Below, one piece after another: positions 9,293-18,425 of a stretch of 64,000 bases of DNA. A program made the position numbers and the translations under genes. Position 1 is the stretch's first letter. The number at the start of each line of letters is the position of its first letter. The stretch is from NCBI GenBank assembly GCA_947493215.1, contig CANLQE010000002.1, positions 62,001-126,000 on the forward strand, written 5' to 3'. The stretch is from an uncultured Sphingomonadaceae bacterium. GTDB lineage: Bacteria > Pseudomonadota > Alphaproteobacteria > Sphingomonadales > Sphingomonadaceae. Below the pieces are notes generated by a model. That model made no database searches, was not told the DNA's origin, and saw nothing but the letters and a program-made list of their open reading frames with translations.

Positions 9293-10336
9293 ATGCTATA
9301 TGATCTTGCCCGCCCTTTCATTTTCGCGCTCGAAGCCGAAAAAGCCCATGGTCTCACCATTGCCGGATTAAAAGCTCTGCCCTTGGGGCCAGCGCCCAAA
9401 TCCGATCCGGTACTAGCCACCAAAGTCGCCGGTCTCGATTTTACCAATCCCATTGGCATGGCGCCCGGTTTTGACAAAAATGGCGAAGTGCCAGATGCGT
9501 TGATCCGCATGGGCTTTGGCTATGCCGAGGTCGGGACGCTGACACCCCGTGCGCAGGCAGGTAATCCCAAACCGCGCATATTCCGGTTGCCGCAGGATAA
9601 AGCGGTGATCAATCGCCTGGGCTTTAACAACGAAGGTCAGGAAAAAGCTGCACCGCGTCTGAAACGGATGGGTGGCCGCATGGGTAAAGGCGTGCTGGGC
9701 ATCAACATTGGCGCCAACAAAGACAGTGATGACCGGATTGCCGATTATGTTATCGGCGTAAAAAATATGGCGCCTTTGGCGGACTATCTGACGGTCAATA
9801 TCTCGTCGCCCAACACACCGGGTTTGCGGGCACTGCAAGACAAGGGCGCATTGGAAGAGTTGCTGGCGGCGGTCATACAGGCAAGAGGTGATCATAAAAC
9901 ACCGGTATTCCTAAAAGTCGCGCCTGATCTGGAACCCGCTGATATTGAGGATATTGTTGATGTCACGATGAAACAGAAAATCGACGCGCTGATTATTTCT
10001 AACACCACCATCACACGGCCCGATTTAATATCGTCAAATCAAGCGGAAACCGGCGGGCTGTCCGGCGCACCACTGAAAGATTTGGCGTTGCAACGGCTGA
10101 AAGATTTTCGCACGGCGAGCGGCGGCAATATTCCGCTCATTGGCGTTGGCGGCATTGCCAATGCTGAAGATGCCTATCAGCGCATTCGCGCCGGGGCATC
10201 TCTGGTGCAGCTTTATACCGCAATGATTTATGAAGGCCCGACCATGGCCCGCGCCATGAGCTGCGGACTGGCAAAGCTTTTGAAACGCGATGGTTTTGCC
10301 TCCGTTACCGATGCCGTGGGCGCTGATGACAAATGA
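9293..10336 (+). CDS. pyrD: Dihydroorotate dehydrogenase, quinone-dependent (class 2)
   Basis: Membrane-associated FMN enzyme of about 347 residues that oxidises dihydroorotate to orotate in pyrimidine synthesis, passing electrons to ubiquinone. Class 2 features are the N-terminal helix pair (LYDLARPFIFALEAEKAH), the GMAPGFDKNGE and EVGTLTPRAQAGNPKPR signatures, NISSPNTPGLR containing the catalytic Ser, and the C-terminal IPLIGVGGIANAEDAYQRI FMN-phosphate site. I chose ATG at 9293 because it aligns with family N-termini; the in-frame ATG at 9242 would add 17 atypical residues. It diverges from the acyl-CoA dehydrogenase. Confidence 0.96.
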   Translation: MLYDLARPFIFALEAEKAHGLTIAGLKALPLGPAPKSDPVLATKVAGLDFTNPIGMAPGFDKNGEVPDALIRMGFGYAEVGTLTPRAQAGNPKPRIFRLPQDKAVINRLGFNNEGQEKAAPRLKRMGGRMGKGVLGINIGANKDSDDRIADYVIGVKNMAPLADYLTVNISSPNTPGLRALQDKGALEELLAAVIQARGDHKTPVFLKVAPDLEPADIEDIVDVTMKQKIDALIISNTTITRPDLISSNQAETGGLSGAPLKDLALQRLKDFRTASGGNIPLIGVGGIANAEDAYQRIRAGASLVQLYTAMIYEGPTMARAMSCGLAKLLKRDGFASVTDAVGADDK

Positions 10337-10374
10337 TTTGCCAAAATGACAAGCCATCCATAAAACTCGGTCCC

Positions 10375-12081
10375 ATGAAAAAACTCCTGACTTTATTCGC
10401 TTTTTCCCTGCTCACACCGATGGCGGCTCCAGCCATTGCGCAAAATGCTGGCACTGCGGCATCGGCCCATCCCGAAGCCACCAAAGCGGGCTTTGAGATG
10501 TTGCAAGCAGGTGGTTCCGCGACCGACGCAGCTATGGCGATGATGTTGGCGCTCACCGTTGTAGAACCGCAATCGAGCGGCATTGGCGGGGGCGGTTTTC
10601 TGCTCCACAATGATGGTAAAAGCGGTTGGATGGAAACCATTGATGGGCGCGAAATGGCTCCGGCTGCTGCGGCCGAAGACCGCTTTCTGGGCGAGGACGG
10701 AAAGCCATTGGGCTGGCGAGACGCAACACCGGGAGGCAAATCCGTTGGTGTTCCCGGAAATATGCGGTTGATGGAAATGGCGCATAAAAAATGGGGAAAG
10801 CTGCCTTGGGAGAAACTGTTCGAGCCTGCCATTAGATTAGCCGAACAAGGCTATGCTGTTAGCGCGCCGCAATATGACTGGATGAAACGGCTTGAAAAGC
10901 TCTGGGTAAAATTCCCGGATATGCAAAAGCTATATTGGCGCAATGGCGCCCCTGCACAGCGCGGCACGATCGTTAAAAACCCTGAACTGGCTTCATTGCT
11001 GCGCGATTTGCAAGCCGGCGGCGCGGATGCCTTTTATACCGGCAAAACAGCAGCGGCTATTTCAACAGCTGTTGCCAATGCTCCACAAAACAAGTCGGTA
11101 TTAACCGAGCAGGATTTTAGCAATTATAGTGCGATATTGCGGCAACCGGTTTGCTCCGCCTATCGCGAGTATCGCATTTGCGGCATGGGCCCGCCTTCTT
11201 CTGGTGCCACCACTGTTCTCCAGATTCTCGGCTCGATCGAGCGTTTTGACATGGATGAACTCTACAAGAAAGAACCGGCCCGTGCTTGGCATGTCATTGG
11301 TGAAGCGATGCGGCTGGCTTATGCGGACCGCGAAAAATATCTGGCGGATCAGGATTTTGTATCGGTTCCCGTCGCTGGCCTGATCGACAAAAACTATATC
11401 GCCAAGCGCTCCCAAATGATCGCTTTGCAACGGGCGCGGCCGCAACTTCCCGGTATCGAAACCTATCCTGCCGGCAGTCCTCCAGGCGCCACGCCCCGCA
11501 CCGCCGCGATTTCGTCCGAAGTGGCGGGAACGACCCATTTCACCGCCGTCGATGGCGAAGGCAATATTGCCAATATGACCTCCACTGTCGAAGGCCCGTT
11601 TGGCAGCCAATTGCTAGCGCGCGGTATGGTGCTCAACAACGAACTCACCGATTTCACATTTGCACCTGAAAAAGACGGCGCGCCGGTGGCCAATCGGGTA
11701 CAGGCGGGCAAACGCCCTCTCTCCTCCATGTCGCCGACCATCGTCTATAATGCCAAAGGAGAACCCATTCTCGCTCTCGGTTCTGCGGGCGGTAAACGGA
11801 TCATCATGCATGTCACCAAGACGCTGATCGGTGTGCTTGATTACGGATTGCCGCTGAAAGACGCGATGGCAATGCCTAATATCTATTTTGGCGGATCGGG
11901 ACTGCTGATTGAAAATGATAGCGACTTAATAGCGCTGCAAAATGATCTCGCCCGCCTCGGTCATACTGTGGTGACCAGTAATTTACCCTCGAAACTGGCT
12001 GGCGCGCAAAAAACCGATAAGGGCTGGGTCGGAGCAGTTGATCCGCGCAGCACCGGTGAAGCGGTTAGCGAGCTGCCCTAA
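10375..12081 (+). CDS. ggt: Gamma-glutamyltransferase (Ntn hydrolase)
   Basis: Periplasmic enzyme that cleaves the gamma-glutamyl bond of glutathione and transfers or hydrolyses it. It begins with a clear signal peptide (MKKLLTLFAFSLLTPMAAPAIAQ). The large subunit has the VVEPQSSGIGGGGF signature. Autoprocessing should occur before the Thr of TTHFTAVDGEGN, giving the N-terminal nucleophile, and the small subunit keeps PLSSMSPTIV and the GSAGG oxyanion region. Length (about 568 residues) is normal. The ATG at 10375 starts the signal peptide; an in-frame ATG at 10333 overlaps the pyrD stop (ATGA), so coupling with pyrD is possible but would give an odd 14-residue extension. Confidence 0.93.
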   Translation: MKKLLTLFAFSLLTPMAAPAIAQNAGTAASAHPEATKAGFEMLQAGGSATDAAMAMMLALTVVEPQSSGIGGGGFLLHNDGKSGWMETIDGREMAPAAAAEDRFLGEDGKPLGWRDATPGGKSVGVPGNMRLMEMAHKKWGKLPWEKLFEPAIRLAEQGYAVSAPQYDWMKRLEKLWVKFPDMQKLYWRNGAPAQRGTIVKNPELASLLRDLQAGGADAFYTGKTAAAISTAVANAPQNKSVLTEQDFSNYSAILRQPVCSAYREYRICGMGPPSSGATTVLQILGSIERFDMDELYKKEPARAWHVIGEAMRLAYADREKYLADQDFVSVPVAGLIDKNYIAKRSQMIALQRARPQLPGIETYPAGSPPGATPRTAAISSEVAGTTHFTAVDGEGNIANMTSTVEGPFGSQLLARGMVLNNELTDFTFAPEKDGAPVANRVQAGKRPLSSMSPTIVYNAKGEPILALGSAGGKRIIMHVTKTLIGVLDYGLPLKDAMAMPNIYFGGSGLLIENDSDLIALQNDLARLGHTVVTSNLPSKLAGAQKTDKGWVGAVDPRSTGEAVSELP

Positions 12082-12194
12082 ATCAGACATTTGCATTACA
12101 GTTACCGGAAATCATTGCCCACGACTTTTATACGCGCTAGCCTGTGATCATAACAGTGGTCTGGCTTTAATCGGCACAGCCACGCAAGAGGGTG

Positions 12195-14021
12195 ATGAGA
12201 GTGTCGGCAAAAAAAGTAACGAACCGCTATCTTGAATTTGACGGTTTTTCCAATCTGGTTTCGATGTTTTTTCAACGCGCGAGCGAAGGCGGCGACAATC
12301 CGTTTTTGAGCGCTAAAATAGACGGCGAATGGCGGGCCACCAGTTGGGCAGAGGCCGCTCGACAAGTGGCGGCGCTGGCCAAATCGTTTAAAAAACTGGG
12401 CTTGAAACCGGGCGACAGGGTCATGTTGGTCGCGGATAATTGCCCACAATGGTGCATTGCCGATCTGGCCATCATGGCCGCGAAATGCGTTACCGTCCCC
12501 ACTTATACGACCAATACGCCCAATGACCATCAGCATATCCTGGACAATAGCGGCGCCAAGGCTGTGATCGTTTCTGATCAGAAACTGGCCCAGAATTTAA
12601 TCCCATCGGTTATAAAATCATCAGATGCCGATATCGTCATCGGAATGTCAGATCTGCGTATCGGCCAGTCCGGCGATTTTGCTATTCATCAGTGGAATGG
12701 TCTTGTTCAAGGCACAGATGAAGATGTTGCCGAAGTCACTACGGAAGTGGCCGATATCAAGCGTGAAGACGTGGCTTGCATTATCTACACCAGCGGTACC
12801 GGCGGGAAACCACGGGGCGTTATGCAGCCGCATGGCGCTATCCTACACAATGTCAAAGGCCCGGCAGAGGTTATCGAGAATGATTTTGGTTGGGACGAGG
12901 AAGTTTTTCTCTCGTTCCTGCCGCTCAGCCATGCCTATGAACATAGCGCTGGCCAGTTTTTCCCGATCGGCCTCGGTGCTCAAATATATTACTCGGAAGG
13001 GCTCGAAAAGCTCGCCTCCAATATCGAAGATGTCCAGCCAACCATCATGGTCGTCGTGCCCCGACTGTTTGAAGTGCTGCGAGCGCGGCTCATCAAAACC
13101 GTCGAAAAGCAGGGCAAAATGCCCAATTATCTACTCGGCAAAGCGCTAGCCATCGGCGAACGCGAAGCGGATGGCAAAAAGCGCAAACGCGACAAGCTGA
13201 TGGATGTTTTCCTCAACAAGACCCTGCGCCCCAAAGTGCAGAAACGGTTTGGCGGACGGATCAAGGCTATGGTCTCCGGCGGCGCGCCTCTCAACCCCGA
13301 TATTGGTGTATTTTTCCAATCGCTCGGGCTCACGCTGCTTCAGGGCTATGGCCAAACGGAATCCGGCCCGATCATCGCCTGCAACCGGCCGAGTACCGGC
13401 CTGAAAATGGATACAGTCGGCCCGCCAATGATCGATACCGAAGTCAAGATTGCCGACGATGGCGAGATATTGGTGCGCGGCGAACTGGTCATGAAAGGCT
13501 ATTGGCGTAACCAGGCCGAAACGGACCGGGTCATTATAGACGGTTGGCTACATACCGGCGATATTGGCTTGATCGACGAAGCAGGCCGCGTCGCGATTAC
13601 CGACCGTAAAAAAGACCTGATCGTTAATGACAAGGGCGAGAATGTCGCACCGCAAAAGGTTGAAGGCATGCTGACCCTGCAACCTGAAATCCTGCAAGCG
13701 ATGATCGTGGGCGACAAACGCCCGTACATGTCTGGACTGGTTGTTCCTGATCCTGAATGGGCGTTAGAATGGTCTCGCAGCGAAGGCATGGCTTATGACT
13801 TCCTGAAATTACAGGCCAATCCGGCGTTCAAATCCGCCGTGAGCAAAGCTGTCGACCGTGTGAATAAAAACCTGTCGGTAACGGAAAAGGTTCGCCGGTT
13901 TGAATTTGCCGACGAACCTTTTGCAATTGAGAACGAAGAACTGACGCCGAGTATGAAGATTCGGCGTCATGTCATTCGTGAACGCTATCAGGAACGACTG
14001 AACGCGCTCTATAAAAAATAG
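12195..14021 (+). CDS. Long-chain acyl-CoA synthetase (AMP-binding family)
   Basis: ANL-superfamily ligase of about 608 residues that activates a fatty acid to acyl-AMP and then acyl-CoA. Key motifs are IIYTSGTGGKPRGV (A3 phosphate loop), LPLSHAYEHSAGQ, GYGQTESGP (A5), WLHTGDIGLID (A7) and RKKDLIVNDKGENV (A8 hinge). The overall form is that of FadD15/FAA1-like long-chain ligases. The start is uncertain among GTG 12192, ATG 12195 and GTG 12201, because the AAGAGG ribosome-binding site lies at 12185-12190; I use the ATG. The gene is convergent with the small secreted protein gene at 14044. Confidence 0.93.
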   Translation: MRVSAKKVTNRYLEFDGFSNLVSMFFQRASEGGDNPFLSAKIDGEWRATSWAEAARQVAALAKSFKKLGLKPGDRVMLVADNCPQWCIADLAIMAAKCVTVPTYTTNTPNDHQHILDNSGAKAVIVSDQKLAQNLIPSVIKSSDADIVIGMSDLRIGQSGDFAIHQWNGLVQGTDEDVAEVTTEVADIKREDVACIIYTSGTGGKPRGVMQPHGAILHNVKGPAEVIENDFGWDEEVFLSFLPLSHAYEHSAGQFFPIGLGAQIYYSEGLEKLASNIEDVQPTIMVVVPRLFEVLRARLIKTVEKQGKMPNYLLGKALAIGEREADGKKRKRDKLMDVFLNKTLRPKVQKRFGGRIKAMVSGGAPLNPDIGVFFQSLGLTLLQGYGQTESGPIIACNRPSTGLKMDTVGPPMIDTEVKIADDGEILVRGELVMKGYWRNQAETDRVIIDGWLHTGDIGLIDEAGRVAITDRKKDLIVNDKGENVAPQKVEGMLTLQPEILQAMIVGDKRPYMSGLVVPDPEWALEWSRSEGMAYDFLKLQANPAFKSAVSKAVDRVNKNLSVTEKVRRFEFADEPFAIENEELTPSMKIRRHVIRERYQERLNALYKK

Positions 14022-14043
14022 ACGCGTCCACTGTTCGGGGAGA

Positions 14044-14460
14044 TCACCCTTCGATTTTGGTATAAGGCACGAACGAGCCAAAGGAACAGCTGTCAACAAA
14101 AGTGCCGGTGGGCAGATCCTTCACTTGCGCAATTTCACCACGGCAAAGCTGCGAAGATGATCTGCGCGTAACCAGCGCGTTGCGATCAACATCCCGGCAT
14201 CCGCCATAGGGTTCGTTGACATAAATTGTTTTGGGATTGCTGCTGCGACTATAAATCAGATATTTGTCACCAACGGCGGTCAAATTCTTCTGATCCGTCC
14301 GGTTAATACAGCTGATCGGCTTGCCGGGCTCACGGCCAGCAATTTTCTTGTCGAACTTGGCTTGTTCTTTCTCACTAAGCTTGACCTCAGCTGTACCACT
14401 ATTCGCAGCTGGTGCAGCGAGCATCAATGCCAGCGGTATTGCGAAAATAATCTTACGCAC
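14044..14460 (-). CDS. Small secreted protein of unknown function
   Basis: A 138-residue protein starting with a signal peptide (KIIFAIPLALMLAAPAANS). I chose the GTG at 14460-14458 because AAGGAG lies seven bases before it; an open frame continues 15 codons further but without a site. The mature part has a KIAGREPGKPISCINR segment, YVNEPYGGCRDVDRNALV and SSSQLCRGEIAQVKDL. Its four mature cysteines suggest periplasmic disulfides. This pattern is seen in many sphingomonad envelope proteins, but I cannot give it a function. It converges with the acyl-CoA synthetase gene. Confidence 0.75.
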   Translation of the reverse strand: MRKIIFAIPLALMLAAPAANSGTAEVKLSEKEQAKFDKKIAGREPGKPISCINRTDQKNLTAVGDKYLIYSRSSNPKTIYVNEPYGGCRDVDRNALVTRRSSSQLCRGEIAQVKDLPTGTFVDSCSFGSFVPYTKIEG

Positions 14461-14532
14461 GACGATTCTCCTTCGATGTCCCCCATCGAAGTTACAATAT
14501 AACATAAAATGTGGAAAACCGGAAATCAGTCT

Positions 14533-15255
14533 TTAGAAATTATCTTTGGCCATTCGCCGCTCTGCCAATTGCTCGGCGGACACCGCGCGCATGAACGGGT
14601 TTGTGGCCGCTTCCAAAGCGATGGTGGTGGGCACGGTTGCTTCGCCTTTAGCACGCGCCGCTAACACCGCGTCCATACGATCTTTCAACGCCTGATTATC
14701 CGGCTCTGCTACCAGGGCGTATTCTCCATTGGCCTGCGTATATTCATGGGCGCAATAGACATCGGTCTCGCCCGGCAATTTCGAAAGTTTCTGCATGTTA
14801 TCGAACATTTGCGCCGCAGTGCCTTCGAACAGACGGCCACAACCCATGGCAAACAAGGTATCACCGACGAAAACGGTGTTCTCGTCCGCAATATGAAAAG
14901 CAATATGACCGGCAGTATGGGCTGGCACGTCGATCACGTCGGCGACAACATCGCCCAGACGAACGGTGTCGCCCTCTTTGACCAGCCTATCCAGTGTTGG
15001 AATACGGGCCTGTTCTGCTTCAGGGCCAGTAATGTGACAACCGGTCGCTTCTTTTATCGCCGCATTGCCGCCGGTATGATCCGGGTGCCAGTGGGTGTTC
15101 CAAATCTGGGTAATTTTCCAGCCGCGTTTATCGGCTTCCGCTAGCACGGGTTCGGCCACTGCAGGGTCAACGACCATCGTCTCTTTGGAGTGGGGTTCAT
15201 GGACCAGCCAGACATAATTATCGGACAAAACGGGGATACGGATGATTTCAAGCAT
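14533..15255 (-). CDS. gloB: Hydroxyacylglutathione hydrolase (glyoxalase II)
   Basis: Metallo-beta-lactamase-fold enzyme of 240 residues that hydrolyses S-D-lactoylglutathione to D-lactate and glutathione, the second step of methylglyoxal detoxification. The THWHPDHTGGN motif gives the HxHxDH metal ligands, followed by AHTAGHIAFHI, VFVGDTLFAMGCGRLFEG (bridging Asp) and YCAHEYTQANGEYAL (His ligand). The C-terminal TNPFMRA substrate segment is present. Start ATG 15255 matches family N-termini (MLEIIRIPVLSDNY). A glyoxalase I-fold protein lies 1.9 kb away at 17115-17555. Confidence 0.96.
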   Translation of the reverse strand: MLEIIRIPVLSDNYVWLVHEPHSKETMVVDPAVAEPVLAEADKRGWKITQIWNTHWHPDHTGGNAAIKEATGCHITGPEAEQARIPTLDRLVKEGDTVRLGDVVADVIDVPAHTAGHIAFHIADENTVFVGDTLFAMGCGRLFEGTAAQMFDNMQKLSKLPGETDVYCAHEYTQANGEYALVAEPDNQALKDRMDAVLAARAKGEATVPTTIALEAATNPFMRAVSAEQLAERRMAKDNF

Positions 15256-15376
15256 GGATGGCAATTTACCTATCATTCCCAATCTTGTCGATGGTTAACC
15301 GCATTATAAGGCTTTTACATTAGGGCACATGGTTTGCGGCACGCCAATATCAGGCCAATATCGGGAGGGGAAAAAG

Positions 15377-17101
15377 TTGCGGATTTTAATCGCATTTCTT
15401 GCGTTTTTTTGCTTCTGCGCGCCTGCGGCTGCAAATGTTTCTCTTGCCGACGAGCTCTGTACCTACGGCACTGCCCTTGATGGTCAGATATCCGACGTTG
15501 TGGCAGTGCGCGATAAATTTAACTGCTCGGAGAATAAATATGATTTCTCCGGATCAAAACTGTGGATCAAAATCCCCTTCAAAGCAGATGAAATTGCGCC
15601 GGGCGCAGTGGAAGTTCAAGGGGATAACAACGGCCTGACATCCATGACCGTCCATTCTCTGTTGACCGATGGCACATTGAAATCCAGCCATTTTTCATCC
15701 CAGGACGTAATCGACAGTTGGCGACCCAAAGGCCATTATGGCCTCCCGATTCCAGGATCTGAAGATCCTACCATCCGCGCCCAGATACAAACCGTTTTTA
15801 TTTCGCTGGATAATCCGCGCGTCGCCAGTTCGATCACCTTGGTGCAACTGGCATCGAAAAAAAGATGGGATGATCTAAAACTACCACTTTCGGCCATGTT
15901 CGCGTTGCTATGCGGCATGGCGATCATGCCCTTTATCTACAACGCCTTTTTCTATGGCGCCCTGCGTTACAGTTTCATGTTGTGGCACAGCGCCATGATC
16001 GTCGGAACAGTGGTCTATACGTTTAGTTCCTCCGGTTTGATCTTTCTGGTTTTTCCCGAAACAGAGCTCATGACCAAATTTCTGCTAAATTACTGGACAC
16101 TGGCTCTTTCAATCGCAGCCAGCGGGTTTTTCCTCGATCGATTTGTCGAGCCCGGGAAAATTGCAAATTGGCTGCGTCCGATATTATTGGCGTCCGCGGT
16201 TCTACCGGTCTTTGTCACCGCTTATATTTTTCAGACTATCGACGGCTATGACACCAATATCCGCAATTATTATCATGTTTCCTTTGTCCCCTATTTGTTC
16301 GTTGTCCTTTATACGATGGGCCATGCTTTGCGGCGCGGCAGCACCGCAATCTGGTTCCAGATTGCTGCCTGGACACCGATTATTGCCTTTAGCTTCGACC
16401 GGATCGCCCGGGGCATGGATCTCTATATCGGGATTCACGAACTGGATTATGGTCTCTATTTTGCTCTGGTCCTGGAAACGATCATTCTGGCTTTTGGTGT
16501 CGCCAACCGGATCATGAAAATGCGGATCAAGCATGAAGATACAATGCGGGAACGAGTGGAATTGAAATTGCTCGCGGAAACCGACGGTCTGACAGCGATC
16601 AGTAATCGCCGCGCTTTTGAAAAAGCATATAAAGTCAATTTGATCGAACGAAAATATAGTCACTTGGCAATTTTGGACATCGACTTTTTCAAGCAGGTCA
16701 ATGACTTGTACGGGCACGAAATTGGTGACGAAGTGCTCCGCATTGTCGGAAGAGAGCTTGGTGCCACCCATCATTTCTGTGCCAGAATTGGTGGCGAAGA
16801 ATTTGCGCTGCTGTTGAAACCAGATGAGCGCGGTAGCAAAAAAAGCAACCCGGCAACGGAAATGACCAAAATCTGTGAGACGCTTATTCGATCGGTTCAT
16901 GCCAATGTGCCGGAAATCAAGCGAGCGGTTACCTTCTCGGTCGGCGTCGCCGAAATCACCAAACGGACCTCGCTAAAGTCAATAATGGCTGTGGCAGACA
17001 AGCGTCTCTACAATGCCAAGAATAACGGCCGCAACCAGGTTATCAGTTTTGACCTGTCTGATCGTAACTCCAAGCCAGGGTCAAATGTGGCGCGCGCTTA
17101 A
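15377..17101 (+). CDS. Membrane diguanylate cyclase with 7TM (7TMR-DISM) sensor
   Basis: A 574-residue receptor likely making cyclic di-GMP. A signal peptide (LIAFLAFFCFCAPAAAN) is followed by an extracytoplasmic beta-rich 7TMR-DISM extracellular domain (to about residue 170), seven membrane helices, a short linker helix and a GGDEF domain with GGEEF at its active site, so catalysis is plausible. The I-site RxxD five residues before it is absent, so product inhibition by that route is not expected. The best start is TTG at 15377, seven bases after GGGAGGGG; an upstream ATG (15329) would bury the signal peptide. Confidence 0.9.
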   Translation: MRILIAFLAFFCFCAPAAANVSLADELCTYGTALDGQISDVVAVRDKFNCSENKYDFSGSKLWIKIPFKADEIAPGAVEVQGDNNGLTSMTVHSLLTDGTLKSSHFSSQDVIDSWRPKGHYGLPIPGSEDPTIRAQIQTVFISLDNPRVASSITLVQLASKKRWDDLKLPLSAMFALLCGMAIMPFIYNAFFYGALRYSFMLWHSAMIVGTVVYTFSSSGLIFLVFPETELMTKFLLNYWTLALSIAASGFFLDRFVEPGKIANWLRPILLASAVLPVFVTAYIFQTIDGYDTNIRNYYHVSFVPYLFVVLYTMGHALRRGSTAIWFQIAAWTPIIAFSFDRIARGMDLYIGIHELDYGLYFALVLETIILAFGVANRIMKMRIKHEDTMRERVELKLLAETDGLTAISNRRAFEKAYKVNLIERKYSHLAILDIDFFKQVNDLYGHEIGDEVLRIVGRELGATHHFCARIGGEEFALLLKPDERGSKKSNPATEMTKICETLIRSVHANVPEIKRAVTFSVGVAEITKRTSLKSIMAVADKRLYNAKNNGRNQVISFDLSDRNSKPGSNVARA

Positions 17102-17114
17102 CCAGCCCAAAATT

Positions 17115-17555
17115 CTACCACTCGCCGATATTTTCCATACTCGCCCAAGGCTCTTGCACCGGCAGATTTTCGCCTGCCTGCAATAGCTCAACCGAGATAT
17201 TATCCGGCGTCCGCACGAATGCCATATGCCCGTCCCGTGGCGGACGGTTTATCGTCACTCCCGCATCCATCAACGTCTGGCAAAGCGCGTAAATATCATC
17301 GACGCGGTACGCGAGATGACCAAAATTCCGACCGCCATCATAGTCTTCGCCGCTACCGTCTTCAGCTGGCCAATTATGGGTCAGCTCAACCTCCGCAACG
17401 TCTTTTTGCCCCGGCGCAGCGAGGAAGATGAGCGAGAAGCGACCTTGTTCGCTATCATAGCGACGGACTTCTTCGAGACCGAGGAGATTGAAAAATTTCA
17501 CAGTCGCATCCGGATCAGTGACCCGCAGCATCGTGTGTAGATATTGAATTGGCAT
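17115..17555 (-). CDS. gloA: Glyoxalase I-fold protein (lactoylglutathione lyase-like)
   Basis: A 146-residue vicinal-oxygen-chelate protein. It has the duplicated beta-alpha-beta fold with putative metal ligands in YLHTMLRVTD (His), VAEVELTHNW (Glu), NFGHLAYRVDD (His) and ISVELLQAGE (Glu), the order found in proteobacterial GloA, which isomerises the hemithioacetal of methylglyoxal and glutathione. It is close to, but not in an operon with, gloB. The ATG at 17555 has GGAG ten bases upstream and is preferred to the ATG at 17570. Convergent with the diguanylate cyclase. Confidence 0.88.
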   Translation of the reverse strand: MPIQYLHTMLRVTDPDATVKFFNLLGLEEVRRYDSEQGRFSLIFLAAPGQKDVAEVELTHNWPAEDGSGEDYDGGRNFGHLAYRVDDIYALCQTLMDAGVTINRPPRDGHMAFVRTPDNISVELLQAGENLPVQEPWASMENIGEW

Positions 17556-17666
17556 TGAGAGAAACTCCATTCATCGCTATTCAGAAACGGTTCATCGCTG
17601 GTATCGCAAAGCCAAACCGGGTCAATGGAAGCAGTTTAGAATGCTTGGAACGAGAGGGAAAGAGCA

Positions 17667-18401
17667 ATGACAGATAATGTTGAAGGTAGTAAATTTCTGG
17701 AAAAGAAAAACAACGTATTGTTAGTCAGCGCAGGTTTGTTGACCATCGGTCTGATCGCTGGCGGCTATTTGCTGGGCGACGGCTTACTCCGTTCCAAAAT
17801 GGCGGATCGTAGCGTGACTGTGCGCGGATTGGCCGAACGCGAAGTCACCGCTGATCTTGCGACTTGGACCATTGCTTATAGCGCGCAAAGCACCAATCTG
17901 GCTGAGGCCCAAGCTGACATGGACCGTGACACGGCAGCCATTGGTAAATTTTTCACCGAACTGGGCTTTAAGGGCGATGCGCTCAAACCGACTGGTGCCA
18001 ATGTGAACCAATATTCCAGCAACGGCATTCCCCGCTACACCATCCGTCAGCGGTTATCGCTGCGGACCGATGATATTGAAAAAGCCCAAGCGGCCGTCGC
18101 GCGACAATTTGATCTCGTGCGCCGAGGCGTTGTGCTCGAAGACGGTTCGGGCATGAGCTATACATTCACCAAGCTTGACGAAATCAAACCGGAAATGGTG
18201 GCAGAAGCGACCAAGGACGCCCGAAAATCAGCGCAGCAATTTGCCGAGGATAGCGGCACTGATGTTGGGGGAATCAAATCCGCGACACAGGGTTATTTCT
18301 CCATCAACTCTCGCGATGGCGATGGCGGCGGCTATGGTGTAACGGACACGCCGTATAAAAAGGTCCGTGTTGTGACGACGGTGAATTTTTATCTCGATTG
18401 A
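17667..18401 (+). CDS. SIMPL-domain (DUF541) periplasmic protein
   Basis: A 244-residue protein with an N-terminal hydrophobic anchor (VLLVSAGLLTIGLIAGGYLL) and a SIMPL/DUF541 domain, seen in VRGLAEREVTADLATW, the LKPTGANVNQYSS strand and the VAEATKDARKSAQQFAEDSG helix. Proteins of this family (YggE, BP26) are periplasmic or membrane-anchored and form channel-like oligomers; YggE is linked to oxidative stress tolerance. The C-terminus KKVRVVTTVNFYLD is typical. The gene stands alone, with a weak GAGGGAAAGAG site before ATG 17667. Confidence 0.9.
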   Translation: MTDNVEGSKFLEKKNNVLLVSAGLLTIGLIAGGYLLGDGLLRSKMADRSVTVRGLAEREVTADLATWTIAYSAQSTNLAEAQADMDRDTAAIGKFFTELGFKGDALKPTGANVNQYSSNGIPRYTIRQRLSLRTDDIEKAQAAVARQFDLVRRGVVLEDGSGMSYTFTKLDEIKPEMVAEATKDARKSAQQFAEDSGTDVGGIKSATQGYFSINSRDGDGGGYGVTDTPYKKVRVVTTVNFYLD

Positions 18402-18425
18402 CCCCGGGACAGCTGTTTCAGGCGT

